Origin: Oscheius onirici
Lineage: Eukaryota > Nematoda > Chromadorea > Rhabditida > Rhabditidae
NCBI GenBank assembly: GCA_932521025.1
Contig: OW051468.1
Location: 5,890,064-5,954,063 of the forward strand
Direction: 5' to 3'
DNA: 64,000 nucleotides
Each line of letters begins with the position of its first letter. Position 1 is the first letter of the stretch. The notes beneath the pieces are model-generated. The model searched no databases, was not told where the DNA came from, and saw only the letters and a list, made by a program, of their open reading frames with translations. Of this stretch, positions 11,163 to 23,681 are shown in pieces. Position numbers and translations under genes: made by a program.

Positions 11163-14100
11163 CTCTCATCATCGTGAATAAAACATCCTTACCTGTAAAT
11201 TTAAGATAATAAGAAACGTTTGAGTAAATGGAAAAAAGCCTACAGAGAATGATCATTGTCACAGAGGACTACTTAGTGGAAGAAACAACGGGTCACGGCT
11301 AGAAATGTGATACGCTATATGACAAATCTTGTGAAAGCAGCTTGTATTCCTGCTGCTGCATAGTCTATAGGTACAAAGAGCGTCAAATTTTTAAGAAACG
11401 AAATGATAATGACTTTACTTCTTGAAAGTTTGCAAGGATACTAAGAGGTATAATTCGTGACAGCTAGTCATTCTATTTGAGCCAGATTCTTTCCTACCTG
11501 TTTTACGAACAACATTTATGGAAAAAAATGTGTAAGTGGTCAAGCAAGCAAGCTGAAAATGCCCCCATACAATTTTGACCGGTCAAGCATAGAAAAATTG
11601 GAATTCACCGCTTCCCCGCCAAAACAGCTCGTCTTTTTTCGCGCGTGTTCAAAAAACTTTTTTTAGAAAAAAATTTCAGCCCTTGTACTGGAAACAGCAC
11701 GGAAAAAGAGGACCACTGGTGTCCAGAGCTGCTCATAAACACAACATCCTAATGGCTTAAAGGAGAGCTGGAACATGATATAAGCTGTGTTGGAGACTCC
11801 AAGCTACTAATCTTGTTTTTCATACTGAAAAAGTTCTACACAATGGCCACTGGCATGGCAACGTCGTCAATGACAGATTCTTACAGTGAAAATGAGGCGA
11901 AAACACTCAGATTTTGTCCTCTCAGAAACTACGCGCATGTCCATAAATATGCAGAGAGCATTATGCACAACGTAAACGTCTGAGAGAGCGAATGCTCTGG
12001 GATCAGAGCCCGGGCAGCCATCCAACTTTGTTTCCGTTTTCAGAAATGGCAAAAAATGTTGATAGTAGTCTTATTGGAGGAGAGAGCTCGATGTTGAAGG
12101 CCTTGATTATCGGATAGCAGATTAGGAGAGGAGGAGGCTGATGTCGGTAAAAAGGGCAGCAGTTTGTCGCATACTAATGAGGCATTTTCACGTTAGTCGC
12201 AGACCAAAAATGGGCTGGAATCACACAAAAGGAGGCCATTAATCACGCAGAGTGTCGACGGTCTATTATGGCGACTGGAAACTGCGTCTTTGAGAGAAAT
12301 TATAAGAAGAAAAGTTCAAAGCTGCGTGCACAATTACACAGCTGTCTCACGGGGGTATACCTGTCCGTCTCCTCATATCAGCCTAACTGAGGGTCCAGAC
12401 AAAGAACAATGATATCAAGATATTGGGATACGACACGTATTAAAGTCAATGCTTTTAGGAAAGACCTATTGGGCCACAGAATGGGTTTTTGGCCCTAAAA
12501 GCTTGACGTAGGAGACAAGGATATATAGGGAACAGAAATGTTGGGTTAGGCAATTGAAGGCGGACCTTTTGAACCACAAACTTTGGACCCTTTATGTCCT
12601 AGGGTAGACAACAAAAGGAGTTTTCCATTTAAGATTTTGCACTGATGTCGACGTTAGAAGGTATATCCAGACAAGCTCTTGACGATCAAATGAAACAGAC
12701 AGAGAGGAAGGAAGGGAGAAGGTAGAGTCCCAGTGTTGACCGAGAGGGTTTTAATCAGACGGCGACAAATCTCATTCAAGAGGCAGGAGAGGGCAATGCA
12801 CCCTCAAAGAGCTCGTCTTGATAATCTGACTTTTGACTAGTAGAAGGATGAATCTTTGTGAAAGGCTAATGAAGCCCATTATGGTATCGAGAAGGCAAAA
12901 TGAGAGGGGCTCACTCAGAAATAATGTGGAAGAGGGAGCTGACGACGCGGATGAATGCAAAATGTTGCGCTCTGAGAGTGGAAAAGTTTTCTGGAGGAAT
13001 TGGGGAGGAATTGGAAGAGGCTTGGATGTTGATTGGATGAATATGATTATGAGAGTTGTCAGTCCGTTGAATAAAGTCTGAAAAATTGTTCGAGCAGAAG
13101 AAATCTTCTCAATAGAATATGATACAAACAAGGGTCTTAGAGAAAGTAATCACTTTTACGCTCTAAACAAACACAGAGTCCCTGGAACAATATCAAAGGG
13201 AGGATGTGTTCACAATTGTCCAGAAGCAGATAAACACTGTTTGTTCCCTTCGGTCGACCACTAAACACTTCCGGGGAAAAATAGTTTTTTTTTACGATCT
13301 TCCGATCGAAAAACTACGCTGACTGTTATTGCTTGTCTAACTGTATTGGTTGTAGCCTCTGCCAAAGAAACCACAAACTGTCTAACTGTGGTCACAAAAA
13401 ATGTCACAACCACCCAATAAAGTGCAAACATTTTTCAATTGCTCCAGACATAATTTCCGGATTGCACACTGGAGGCCAACAATCAATTAGCAGACGGCAC
13501 GCTCTCGACCAAAAAAAGTTGTAGGCGTCCCACCCCGGAAAGAGAGAATGTAAGGAGAATGCTGGTTTACCTGCATCTGCGCATCGATCGCAGCTTCGCA
13601 CTTCAGATGATTACTTTGGCCTTGGAATACGGCTAATTGGTGACAACCTCCGTTCAAACTCTTCTCCAACTCCATTTGTTTGTTTGTTTTGATTGCGAAA
13701 GCTTTCATAATGACCTAAACCGTATTTTGCCTAGCTCAAGGTATTTAGTCTGGAATCACTGGAATCAAATAGCAAGTTTTGTCACAAAAAATTATGTCCG
13801 CTCTTGCCTGAAGATATCTTCATGTTTTGCAAATTTGTAGTGTTTTTACCTGATTTTGCAAAACATAACTATTCTGAGAAATAAGGCACAGAAAAAGACG
13901 GAGAACCATTGGCGTTATTTGTGGTCACGTCAAGGTTTCGATGTTAGTTTTTGGATTCAATGTGAAAAGTAATAGGAATAAGTAAGTGAGAGCAACTCTT
14001 TGAAACACGTCGATTGAGGTTAGTTAGGGGCGATACTGGATGAAATGTTGTTGCACCAGTCAAAAACATCACGCCTAAATAGGCGTACTTTAATTGTTTC

Positions 14101-14311
14101 CCCGTTCTTATTGGTAAAAGTTTTGAAACGAGAACTAGAAGAAGATGGACTAGAGCCAAAACAATGAAGAGTGTAATAAGTAGTGACCAGTATAGCTGGT
14201 GGTCATGAAAAGTAGCCAGGTGGCAGAGGGGTGTTAGTGTCTGTGAGAGGGAGTAACTTTAAACTCGGAGAGAGCCATGTGCAAAATGATCCCAATTAGG
14301 GGGAACAGACT
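11163..14311. other. Intergenic region without a supported gene
   Basis: Between the third rGC module and the end of the ABRA-like gene I see no convincing exon set. A plus/minus open pair at 12770-13130 has low-complexity sequence and no motif. Two copies of the 11-mer TGTCTAACTGT lie at 13334 and 13379. Confidence 0.4.
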
Positions 14312-17300
14312 TTATGACAGATTCTTATAAGCGGTTTGGATTTCTTCTGGAGAGAGCAGCAGCGAGATGACCACTTCTTCGTCCCGTCTCTGGAAGAGCA
14401 TCTCTCCTTCGAAAGAGACCATCTTATGCTTCCGTGCCCGTAACAACATACCAACCACCTGAAGCTCGTTTTTGAGAAAGTTGGTGCACTCACCTTATCA
14501 GAAATGAACTGATACACGTTGAAGAGCTGTAAATGAAGAATTACGTTAGAGCAAAGTCGACTCACTTTTCCAAAAGAGATCTGCGTCTGACCAGTACGTC
14601 GGCTCTGATACCCGTACTCTTGGATCATTTCACACAAGTACAACATTTCCTTCGCTATGTGCTTTGCTGAAAAACAGGCGGTTATGGATTGTCTTATTAT
14701 TAGAGATGAAAATAACATTTCAAAGCTCAAGTTCGTGAAACCCCAGTTGTACCTCAAAGATTTTAGCGGCATCTGCAACACTTGTCAAGAGTGATCCCTA
14801 GATCATAAGTTTTTTTTGTCAACCCTTGTTTGCTAGAAATAAATTTACAAGTTTTTACTTGTTGTTTTGAGTCTGGTTTGTTTTGAGTAAAACGGTTGGT
14901 CTGGAGATAATCCGAAGGAAAACAATAGCCATGACCGAAGGACAGCTGCTACTGAACAGAGAGCCTATACAATTCCTGAGAAGTTTCCAATATCTGGGTA
15001 GTTCAATAACTGTCACGGAAGAGGATACGGAAATGGCAAGACGCATCGGAGCTGGCTGGGCGGAGTTCAATCGGCATCGAAGATTCTTGACCAGGAAGGC
15101 AGCACCTATGAGATTGAAACGAAAGGTCTTCAACGGCTGCGTAGTTCCGTCTCTCATATATGAATGCGAAACGTGGGTTCTACGGACAGAAGAAAAGAGG
15201 AAATTGGCTACTGTACAAAGACGTGAGGAAAGAGCGATGTTAGGTCTGACCTTACTCCACAGAGTCAGGAACAACGACGTAAGAAGGACAGGACTCACTG
15301 ACATACAAGTACTAGCCTGGAGACGAAAGCTGAATTGGGCATAGAAGATGGCAACGATGGAAAACGACCGTTAGCCCAAAATTATCACAGAATGGTGGCC
15401 TGTAGGACGGAAGAGAATAATAGGACGACCTTCTACACGATGGGGAGACGAGATCAGGAGGGCGACGGTGCGACTGGGACAATGTCCTGCGATTTGGATG
15501 CGACAAGCTCGGATTGGTGGATTTGAATGGTTCAGAACCATTCAAATCCACATGATGCCGGCGCACGACCCACTTTTGTGATTGCGATACCGGAGAATAA
15601 ATTTGAATTTGAATTTTTGAGTGTTGTTTTAAAAAGAAGTTTGCTCAGTTTGGGTAGCTTTTTTTGGTTACTTCCAGTAGAAGGCTATCAAGAGGCAATG
15701 AGACAGAGTGTGGTGAACTTTCTCTAAAACAAGAACATTCTACCCTGAAAGGGCGTTGCTAGCCTTGTAGGAAAAACAGTTGAAATACACGATAATGCAG
15801 CTCAAAACGTTCCCAAATCGTTCCCAATCTCGATAGTTAGACAATAAGCCATGTTTTTTGGGGAGCCAAAGTTAAATCTTGTTTTTTACTATTTTCACCG
15901 TCGTATCAGGAAGGAGTATAAGTATCGATACTTTTGGTCATAACTTTTTTGTCTTACGACCAAATCAGGTTTTCTTTTTTTTAGAAAAAAGGGCTAAGTT
16001 AGCTCTATTTGATGGTGTATAAAGCTCAGAAACCTCAGTTGAAAATTTTCGAGCACCACTCCCAAAGTTGAAATTTAGATCGATAGTTTTTTCAGCTCTG
16101 GCGTCACAGAGCATATCTCAGGAAACTGCCAACGTAGTTTTGTTGCCGGTAACAAATAAGATAGCCAGCCCAGAGCCGATTCCTCCGAAATTTTTTCTCG
16201 CTGAGCTACAGATGGTCAAAGTTGTCAAAATGGCCAACTTCAGACACTTGCACAGCCCTAACCCAATGGCTTTAAAGAAATCGCCCGGTTGCATTTGAAA
16301 GAGCTCAATCCGGGCTACAAAATCCTGTATATGACAAGGAAGTCACAATGGAAAATTTTCGAGATATGCGCCTCCGAAGTTTGGGTGGCTACGGCGCGGT
16401 CAGCCCATGATGGGGGTACCATGGGTCAAAAAATATACTTGCTCCGTTTAGCATCATTTTACTTTCTTAGGCCTTTTTATTGACTTCTGGCACTTTTTAG
16501 ATCTTTCTTTGCTCTGTAGGATATGGTACCCTTGTGAACTTTTCTTCTTTTGCTGTTTTCGGTTGTATGCGGCAAAACGAAAGAAAACATGGAGAGAGAA
16601 AAAACATGGAGAGAAAAACACGACTAATCAATGAGAAACATTGAATACTGTTGACAAACAATCCCAGTGTTCACTGTCAAAACTCACAAGCCTTCTGTGC
16701 TCGCATCTCGGTCAGTGTGCCCGGTTTCGGAGTACCGTACTCTGAACTAGCTTTACTGTACTTCTTCGGCACGTAGCTGTTCGAGTAGACGTCCTCCTTT
16801 TTTCCTTCCACTTCGGCCGCCTCCATCTGCTTGAACTTGAGCATAACTCGTCCTATCTCAGACGCTGAACAGTTTCGAATTTGTTTGCACACAACTGAAG
16901 AGGCAGACAAACCCGAAGGGATGCGGGTGCAATGCACTTGTGAAAAGCGAATTAACAGGTTTATTAATAGTAAGTAGTCAATAGGTATTAGAAGGCAAGT
17001 ACCTGGAATTTTGGGAGGAAAAGTCATCGACATAAAGTCAATGCTGGTCAGCTATTTGTTGGCAGTCCGGCTTCTCGGAACGATGTTTGAACATCTATAG
17101 GAGTAAGTTAAAGACAAAAACTAGTGAGTAGAAGAACGGAAAGGTTCGGAAGAGCAACGGACTGGCTCGAGACCGCGATTCCAGAGGAAGTGGCCCTCGT
17201 TCTGACTGATCATTGTCACGTATACTGGAGTGTCTGTTAGCAGTTCACATGCTCAAAAATGTCACTTTTTCAACTGTACCTGTGCTCGACTTGACCAACT

Positions 17301-18317
17301 TTGAGGGCGCCGGGAGTGGAGTGCTGCTGTTGCTAACTGACTGCCGTTCCAACACCCCCGCAGAACTACTCACCTGAAATATTTTTACTGGGCAAACAGT
17401 ACTTTCTTGACATGCAGCCAATTTGGAGAGAGCTTGACGTCAACTGTCACTCTGATCCGAATCTTAGTGTAAGAGCTGGCCTATCCAGACTATGACATTT
17501 TTCATGACAAGTTACTTGTTGAAGACAAAGAGGGTAGATCGAAATCATTTGGATGTCAGGGTAAGGCAAGGTAGAGCAGGGATCTCCCGTCGTCGAACCA
17601 GAATACTATCGAGACTCTAAATTGAACTGTAGCTCATGTCAGACGAATTCTTAATTTTAATCAAGTTACTTTTGACTTGTCATGACAGAGTTAATCCCTG
17701 GCATAACAATTATTTGTTCTAAAAATGGTGACTTTTACCACCTGCAGCTTGGTTATCTTTGAAAATAAACCCCATAAAGTATAACAATTCGCAAACAGCG
17801 CAATTTTCTCTGCAAGACCCATGTGTCCGTTTAGAGTCGAAAAAAGTCCGGACACTCGCTTTAAAAGACGTTAGTGGGTACTTTTTGGAAGGCACGGCTA
17901 CTTTCTAAAAACGTGGAACAGCTAAACCGGTCTGGTGTTCTCGAGACTGTAAAGGGTAGAACAGCATCCAGAAGATGGTTTTGTGGAAAGGGATCAAAAT
18001 TGTGAAAGAGACGCCGATACTCGAGAACGAGTTGAAGTGAGTAACTAACTGGATAATGTGTGCTGACCGAGTGGCCTGTTGATTGCAGAAAGTCAAGAGG
18101 TGGGAAAACCCCTCACCTTACACAGTTGATGAGTATCTCTCTCTTTCAGACGATGCTTTCTTTTTAGAGCCCTCCAAGCCTTCTCCACCGTGTCACTGAA
18201 TCCGACCAAAGGCTTGTGATTCTCGACTGAAATGCAGTAACTGTCGTCGAGCAAACAAACGAACCACAGGCGATGGTGACAAATAGGGTGACAACCGCAA
18301 CCTCCGTTTTCTTCCAT
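14312..18317 (-). CDS. ABRA/STARS-like actin-binding protein with C-terminal Costars domain
   Basis: Exons consistent in phase: 18317-18302 (ATG), 18226-18117 (SDTVEKAWRALKRKHRLKE), 17373-17280, 17233-17163, 17051-17003, 16864-16688 (YGTPKPGTLTEMRAQKA), 14666 to about 14578 (KHIAKEMLYLCEMIQEYG), a short exon (LFNVYQFISDK), and a last exon ending at TAA 14312 (KHKMVSFEGEMLFQRRDEE). The C-terminal ~80 residues match the Costars fold (FG-LF ... GELL), and EYGTPKPGTLTEMRA matches the segment preceding Costars in ABRA/STARS. These proteins bind actin and link to Rho/SRF signalling in muscle. The intron 16687-14667 holds a LINE fragment in opposite orientation. The 5' exons are less certain than the last four. 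Confidence 0.8.
14885..15620 (+). mobile_element. 5'-truncated non-LTR retrotransposon (LINE) fragment
   Basis: Reading frame from about 14883 carries C-terminal reverse-transcriptase features: GLEIIRRKT, FQYLGSSITVTEEDTEMA, PSLIYECETWVL and the trailing helix-rich region, typical of RTE/CR1/Jockey-like elements. Near 15345 the frame shifts, and the tail continues (GRKRIIGRPSTRWGDEIR), so this copy is broken. It ends with AATAAATTTGAATTTGAATT, a short-repeat 3' tail. It sits in the large intron of the ABRA-like gene, antisense to it. Confidence 0.85.
15517..15551 (+). repeat. Perfect 17-bp stem hairpin at the LINE 3' end
   Basis: GTGGATTTGAATGGTTC, one A, then its exact reverse complement. 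It lies at the junction of the coding end and the 3' tail of the LINE fragment, where a reverse-transcriptase recognition structure would be expected. Confidence 0.9.
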
Positions 18318-18589
18318 TTACGCACGATCATTCTTGTTCTCTGGAATGAGACTGTACACGAATTCGAAAAGGTATTTAGAGAAATTTCAACAGATCTGAC
18401 CCGAAGAGCAATGAGGCAGCTTGTTTGCCAGCGGTAAATACTTCTACTTTTTATCTTCCGGGGGCAGAGTAGACGACTTCCAACTGGCAAATGTGAGCGC
18501 GAAAAGTTTATTTTGCGAAAATATGAGCTGGCTAACGAGTCTATTAGAGGATTGTTATGTTTGTGTATAATGTGCGGGGCAGACCAGCG

Positions 18590-18690
18590 TTGGGCGAGCG
18601 CTCGTGCTCGGCTCGCAAACGAGCACAAAATCTGAAAATGCTCGTGCTCGCAGGCGAGCAGAGTTAAAAAAGCGAGCGAGCAGCGAGCAC
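18590..18690. repeat. GCTCG/CGAGC-rich segment with internal inverted copies
   Basis: Dense runs of GCTCG and CGAGC, including GTGCTCG and its complement CGAGCAC more than once. The beginning (CAGCGTTGGGCGAGC) resembles the end of a hAT-type MITE, but no matching far terminus was found. Confidence 0.5.
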
Positions 18691-19189
18691 TTAGGTCCTG
18701 GCAAGAATTATCGTCGGCTTTGAATTTTCCGGAAATTTTTCGAATTCTTCGTATTTCGCCTCGACTTTTTAAAACTTCAGACAGATGTTTTGAATTACTC
18801 ATTGGGTCACCCAGAAACTACTCTATCATTTTGAGCGGGTGAAAGAGTCCAGGATAGGTATGAGAACGAAAAAGGATTCGGACAGAATTTGAAAAGATAT
18901 GGACTTTTTCTGATGATCTGTGGGTGAAGGGCGGAGCCAAATCCCCGGAAAAGTGAGAGTTGGCGACAGACGAGTTGTGGAGCTGTCTTCAATGAAACCA
19001 TCAATAAAATCATCATTCCCACACTTGAAGCTTGAACTTTACTGCCTCACCAGTCGGCTTCGCCGCCTGTCGGCGGCTTTTCTACATGTGCTTTCTTCTT
19101 CACTTCTGCTCCCTTCCCAAGTCAACCAATATCTTTTGATCCCTTTTGATCCCTTCCCCAGTCAACCGAACTCTTCTGATCCCTTCCCT

Positions 19190-19380
19190 ACTAGGGATGG
19201 CAAACCTGGCCGAAAACGTCGCGCCGGCCAAGTTATAAACAGGGCGCCAACCTGGCCTGGCCGGCCAGGCCAGGTCAGGTTAGCTTGTAAACAGCGTTCT
19301 TGTAAACGGTAAAAGTAGCGGTAAAAGTAATAGTAAACGGTAAAAGTAGCTTGTAAACGGCCAGGTTTGGCGGCTAGGAT
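19190..19380. repeat. CCTGGCC palindrome and GGTAAAAGTA repeat segment
   Basis: Contains a perfect 26-bp palindrome (19250-19275, halves ACCTGGCCTGGCC and complement) followed by several copies of GTAAACGGTAAAAGTAGC-like units at about 19295-19360. TAGGGATGGCAAACCTGGCC at its left resembles hAT MITE termini. Confidence 0.6.
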
Positions 19381-19405
19381 CGCGGCGGGACCCTCTCTGC
19401 GGGTT

Positions 19406-19744
19406 ACTGTTTGCGGACTTATTTTAGTAACGCGTTTTTGATATTACTGTAGCAATCACTCTATACAGATCAACCGGTCCCTTGTAATCCCCTACCGGTC
19501 ACCCTGACTCTATTTCCTACTCAAAACAATTTAGCAAAAATATTTGCCGAGGAGAGTAGTCGAACCCATGTCGTCTGGGTGAAGACGGCGACTCTTAACA
19601 ATACACCAAAATTTTGGGTTCCGGAGAAACAAACAAACAAATAAACAGAGTCCACGACAGACACCATTGCGCTTTAGTAGTAGAGAGATTTCGATGAAGA
19701 GTAATATCAAAAACGCGTTACTAAAATAAGTCCGCAAACAGTGC
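19406..19744. mobile_element. MITE with perfect 43-bp terminal inverted repeats
   Basis: The left end (ACTGTTTGCGGACTTATTTT..., 19406-19448) is exactly repeated as reverse complement at 19702-19744. I see no clear target-site duplication. The perfect arms imply recent activity or sequence conversion. The interior carries a tRNA-like segment. Confidence 0.85.
19549..19608 (-). other. tRNA-like core (SINE-like, pol III box motifs) inside the MITE
   Basis: On the minus strand TGGTGTATTGTTAAGAGTCG resembles a tRNA A-box region, CGTCT...AGACG could form an anticodon-type stem, and GGTTCGACTAC at 19566-19556 matches the B box GGTTCGANTCC closely. No clean acceptor stem is visible, so it is a tRNA relic or a tRNA-derived SINE head rather than a functional tRNA. 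Confidence 0.4.
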
Positions 19745-19757
19745 CAAGTTTTATCTG

Positions 19758-20200
19758 ACAAGGTTGGCAACGCCCTTCCAGGGCTAAAGTAAAAATTCCT
19801 GGCTTCGCTTTGTCACGGACCCCCTAGTCGTAGTTTCCCTTTCATTCCTCCTTTGTTACCCTCCTCCAGTCACTCTCCCTGACGCTCCAAAGAAACTACT
19901 GAAATTATACTTTTAAACCCATCCCCTCCTTCAAAATGTAGGACCTGAACGGATCGCCCGGTCCGTTCCACTTTAGCGAGTCTCAATCCTACTGTACCTT
20001 CCCTTCTCCCCTTGTCACTCCGTTCCAGTCACCCAGACTCCAAAGAAACTATCAAAGTCATAAGAACTCTTCGCGCACTTGCTTTTCCTGTCGCGACTTG
20101 TTAAAAACTAATTTGCGCACAAAGCTCCCCTCCTTATCCTCAATTAGAGCTTCAGATAAACACACAAAAACACAGAGACGCGATAGCATTTAAAAATAGA
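19758..20200 (+). repeat. Dispersed repeat, copy 1
   Basis: Starts AAGGTTGGCAACGCCCTTCC and runs through GTAGGACCTGAACGGATCGC to CCTCCTTATCCTCAATTAGA. The same text, with scattered differences, lies at about 37336-37766. Confidence 0.9.
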
Positions 20201-20304
20201 TTGTGAAAACAAGTCTTGACAGATGCTACAGAAGGTAATAGGTAGTTTACAAAAAAAATTTATAGGCATGGACATTGTGAGCAGGATCATTATTGACAGA
20301 GGGA

Positions 20305-21653
20305 CTACACCAATGGCAAAAAGTTTTGAAAGTCGTCGAAGACTTTGTCAAAGAGATCCGTTCCCTTGTAGTCGTTCCATTTCTCGTAAAAATGAGATAA
20401 ATCAGCTACAGGCTTATTTTTACCAATCAGAATTTGCTCCAAAGTTTTCAGAATTGTCTCTACGTCTTGAAGATCCACAGTTACCACATGCACTTTCGTG
20501 TCCTGAAAATAAATTTCAGACTGATGTTTGGATTTCAAACTGACCAAACGACAAACGTGGTACAAGACGACTACATCTTTCTCTGATCCTCTTTTTATGA
20601 ACACACTAATTTCCTCAGATCGGAATAGCAGTACGTCGAGACTCAGAGAATCTTTCTTTTCCCAGGTAGACAGCCATTCAGCTTTGAACTCAAAAGTCTC
20701 GTCCATTTCGAAGTCGATAACGATGTCGTTCTCTGTTTTTATATGCGGAAGATTCTAAAAGTTTATAACTGTTCGGCAGAAAACTGAGGAAGGGTTCAAA
20801 CAATCAAAAGATTCTACAATGATTCAAAAGTAAAACTTACATCGATCCATTTGAAGAATCTAGTCATTGAGAATCTTTTTCCCCCCTTCATGATTGACGA
20901 AATAACCTGTTGGCGTAAATTATCTTCATCGACGGAAAACGAAATACTTCCGGAGAAGGGTTCGATCATACCAATAGTCACGTCTTTGCAGTTCTAAACT
21001 GTGATGGAGCAGTATTGTAGTGTTGCTTACATGTATTTGGGGATACTCGTACTGAGCGGGTTCGTTGTAAAAGAAAACCTTCTCAAAGTTTACAGTTTTA
21101 TACAGTTTGGCCAGTCCTCCTCGACGAAGGTCTTTCATTCGTTGAAAGAGGTGCTCACAGTGAATGTTTTTAATTATGTCCATGACCTCGTCAATTCTTT
21201 TGTAGAGCTCTTCAGTGTAACACCATTCGACAAGAAAAGGGTACCACAAAAACACATTGCAAAAGTATTATCCGCCGAGACTGTTGGCTGTCGCAATTAT
21301 TTCGTGCATAGCTTCGCCTTTATATTTTATTCTCAATACTTTTATTTCTTCCTGAAAAGTGGATTGAAGTACATTATTCTAAGAGAGATACCGAATGTCC
21401 AAAGTTGAACAGCACCCCCATAAAAATACGGTCATCACTGGTGATTCGTAGATGTTCCACGTTGCTTTCGATAAAAGCGTGAAGATCTCTACATGTTCGA
21501 CGAAGACGAGCGAAGGGAACTCCAGATGTCTGATTGTGAGAGAGCAGGTGACTGGGAAAAGAAACTTATTTTTTGGATACAACGAAGAAGAAGGTAGTCG
21601 GGCAGCTGATCGAACATTTCGAAAGAATGAAAGTTTTTGTGAAGAGAAGACAT
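20305..21653 (-). CDS. Unrecognised multi-exon gene, possibly F-box-like at the N-terminus
   Basis: Several minus-strand exons join in phase: about 20956-20860 (TIGMIEPFSGSISFSVDED ... RFFKWID), about 20754-20545 (FEMDETFEFKAEWLSTW ... LYHVCRLV), and about 20503-20305 (LQDVETILKTLEQILIG ... QNFLPLV, stop). Upstream exons include 21255 to about 21030 (TEELYKRIDEVMDIIKN, MKDLRRGGLAKLYKTVNFEK) and a segment at 21550-21425 (LEFPSLVFVEHVEIF). A possible start at 21653 reads MSSLHKN ... MFDQLPDYLLLR, resembling the start of an F-box. The layout would fit the large nematode F-box/FTH families, but the joints between 21260 and 21600 include an in-frame stop I could not resolve, so the gene may be damaged. 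Confidence 0.5.
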
Positions 21654-22211
21654 CTTGAGAAATCGATATTTTCGCTTATTGTTGACAAGCGGCTGCTTTT
21701 GAATTGCTCCACTGACAATACAATAAAACTGCAGTTACTACCTTACTTGGGTAGAGTCTTGGGGTTTAGATTCAAGTCACCGTTTGTAGAGACTCCTTCT
21801 AAGAGGCAGTTCGACAAATATAAGAAACAGGTTCAGAACAAGGAGAAGAGGGAATAAGACTAGGTTTCTTGTCACGGCGATCCAAGTGTGAAATCAGAGA
21901 TTGAAACAGTTGCGTTGAGATAAGGAGAGTGTTTAGCTGTGTCTGGAAAATACAGCACTATCGTGAATGTAGTGACCGGACATGGACCGAATGTTCGTCT
22001 TCTTCGTTTTGTTCGTTCGGCATAGAGCACGTTTCGACAGTCGTAGACGGCTGGAACTTTATCTGAAGAGCTGAAGAGCAACAACTGAGTGGAAAATACA
22101 GAAAAACGGGTAAAAAAGCGAGTGACGTGAACTTCCGTACTGAATAAATCGAACCGAGGTGACTCTTTTACCACCAGCAATAGGTTTATTATGTAAAACA
22201 TGAAAAAGGTA

Positions 22212-23681
22212 TTACTCGGTCGATTTGTGCTCTTTTCTTTGCTTCCACTTATTGTAAGCATACATCCAAGTGGCAATGTCATCGTCAAGTTTTTTCTTAA
22301 CCAATTTTGCACAGGAATGCTAATAAAACTAACATAGAGTTCGATGAGAGGCTGTCCAGGGACCGGCTGAAAGTGTAGAGTTATCATGGCACAGACGATA
22401 AAGAAGGTCAGGAGGGCGAGGACGTAGATGGGCCAGTTGGATCCTTTCTCTTCTTTCACTTGTTCCCCTCCTTGTTCTTGCATCAAATGCTGGGCAGATG
22501 GAGGCGACACAGCTGACTCCTCGTCATCAATTTGGACTCTTCTAGGCGGTACAATCACACCCAACGTGATCAGGAAGGGATGTTCTAGGAGACAGGTACT
22601 GTCCATGGCCGACTTGGCATCGACGCGGTTGTAGATGTAGCGACAGTTGGTCTCCGTGGCCTCACAATGAGCAGTGACAAGACCACTGGCATCCGCGTAG
22701 ATGGGCACAACCAGAGGACGATCTGGGAGACGATTAGAGAGATGGTAGGTCGTCAGACGGATGCTTTTGTTGCCGCGAAACTCCTGCTCGTCCATGTCCA
22801 CGTTGTACAGCCATTGGAGGTTGTGCTCCATCTGAAACGTATCAATTGGCTACTGTGATCGGGATGTTATTTCCAGTCTCGTCTTTCACAATAAATAATC
22901 CGAACGTCGTCTGAGGTCAAAGACAGAAAATAATCAAGAAATAGAGCCTACCCAGATGTGATCACTTTGCGTAAATTGGTCGTAGTAGGAGAGAATGTCC
23001 TGCGTCTTGACGTTGACTGTAGGAGGCAGAGGCCAGACTTGGTCCTTGAACTTTCGAATCTGGTCGTTGTCTCCCTCGTAGTCCGTGTAGACAATTTCCT
23101 GTTGACCAGCTGCATCCCTCAGATTCATACATCTGATGGTTCTCTTCATCTGATTTAGATGACAGGTTCTGTGCCAGCGTTCGCCATCGAAATTCTTCCC
23201 CTTCGCGGCGGCAATGTTGACGATTTTGACCGCACTGTGGTCCTTGATCTTGTACCTACATTTTCGATAAATTGAAATATGAGAATTGACTCACGCAAAG
23301 TACTTCATCTCATTCAAATTCTCCCTCCGAATGATTCCAATATCTTCTTTTCCAATTGGAAAAACTGACGTGTCCTTTGTCAAACACATCTTTCGAGCAG
23401 ACTTCAAATCTTGTCGATCGGCCTGCTCAATTTGGTCGACAGTGATGGGATCCCGGCCACTGAAGACGAGTCGACAGCTGGGAGCAATCGCGAAGAATCC
23501 CACGGTGTCGTAGAAGAGAGACTTGTCCGGATCACAATCGTCAGCACCTAACTTATTTTGCTATTTTTAAGAGAAAAGAGTCGTACCGTAGGGACTAGAG
23601 CCAGAAAAATCATCCCCGGACTGAGCAAGACTTGGAGCGAACAGGCAAAGAAGAAGCCACACAGGACGTGATACGAACATC
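22212..23681 (-). CDS. Single-pass type I membrane protein, family not recognised
   Basis: ATG 23681 begins a signal peptide (FVSRPVWLLLCLFAPSLA). Extracellular exons follow with several cysteines (GADDCDPDKSLFYDT; APSCRLVFSGRDP; RWHRTCHLNQMKRTIRCMN; EATETNCRYIY; STCLLEHPF). A membrane segment (NWPIYVLALLTFFIVCAMI) is followed by a short tail; the last exon encodes KKLDDDIATWMYAYNKWK and stops at 22212. Introns near 22205-22330 and 22835-22930 are short with TTTTCAG-like acceptors. It is transcribed divergently from the Ig/EGF membrane protein gene 150 bp away. No known domain was identified. Confidence 0.7.

Noticed and set aside
12772-13131. 119-codon minus-strand frame with a hydrophobic stretch
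   Set aside because: Proline/serine low-complexity text, an equally open opposite frame and no splice-supported neighbours.
21872-22210. Long minus-strand frame continuing past the membrane protein stop
   Set aside because: The spliced last exon stops at 22212; the extension exists only if the last intron is read through.
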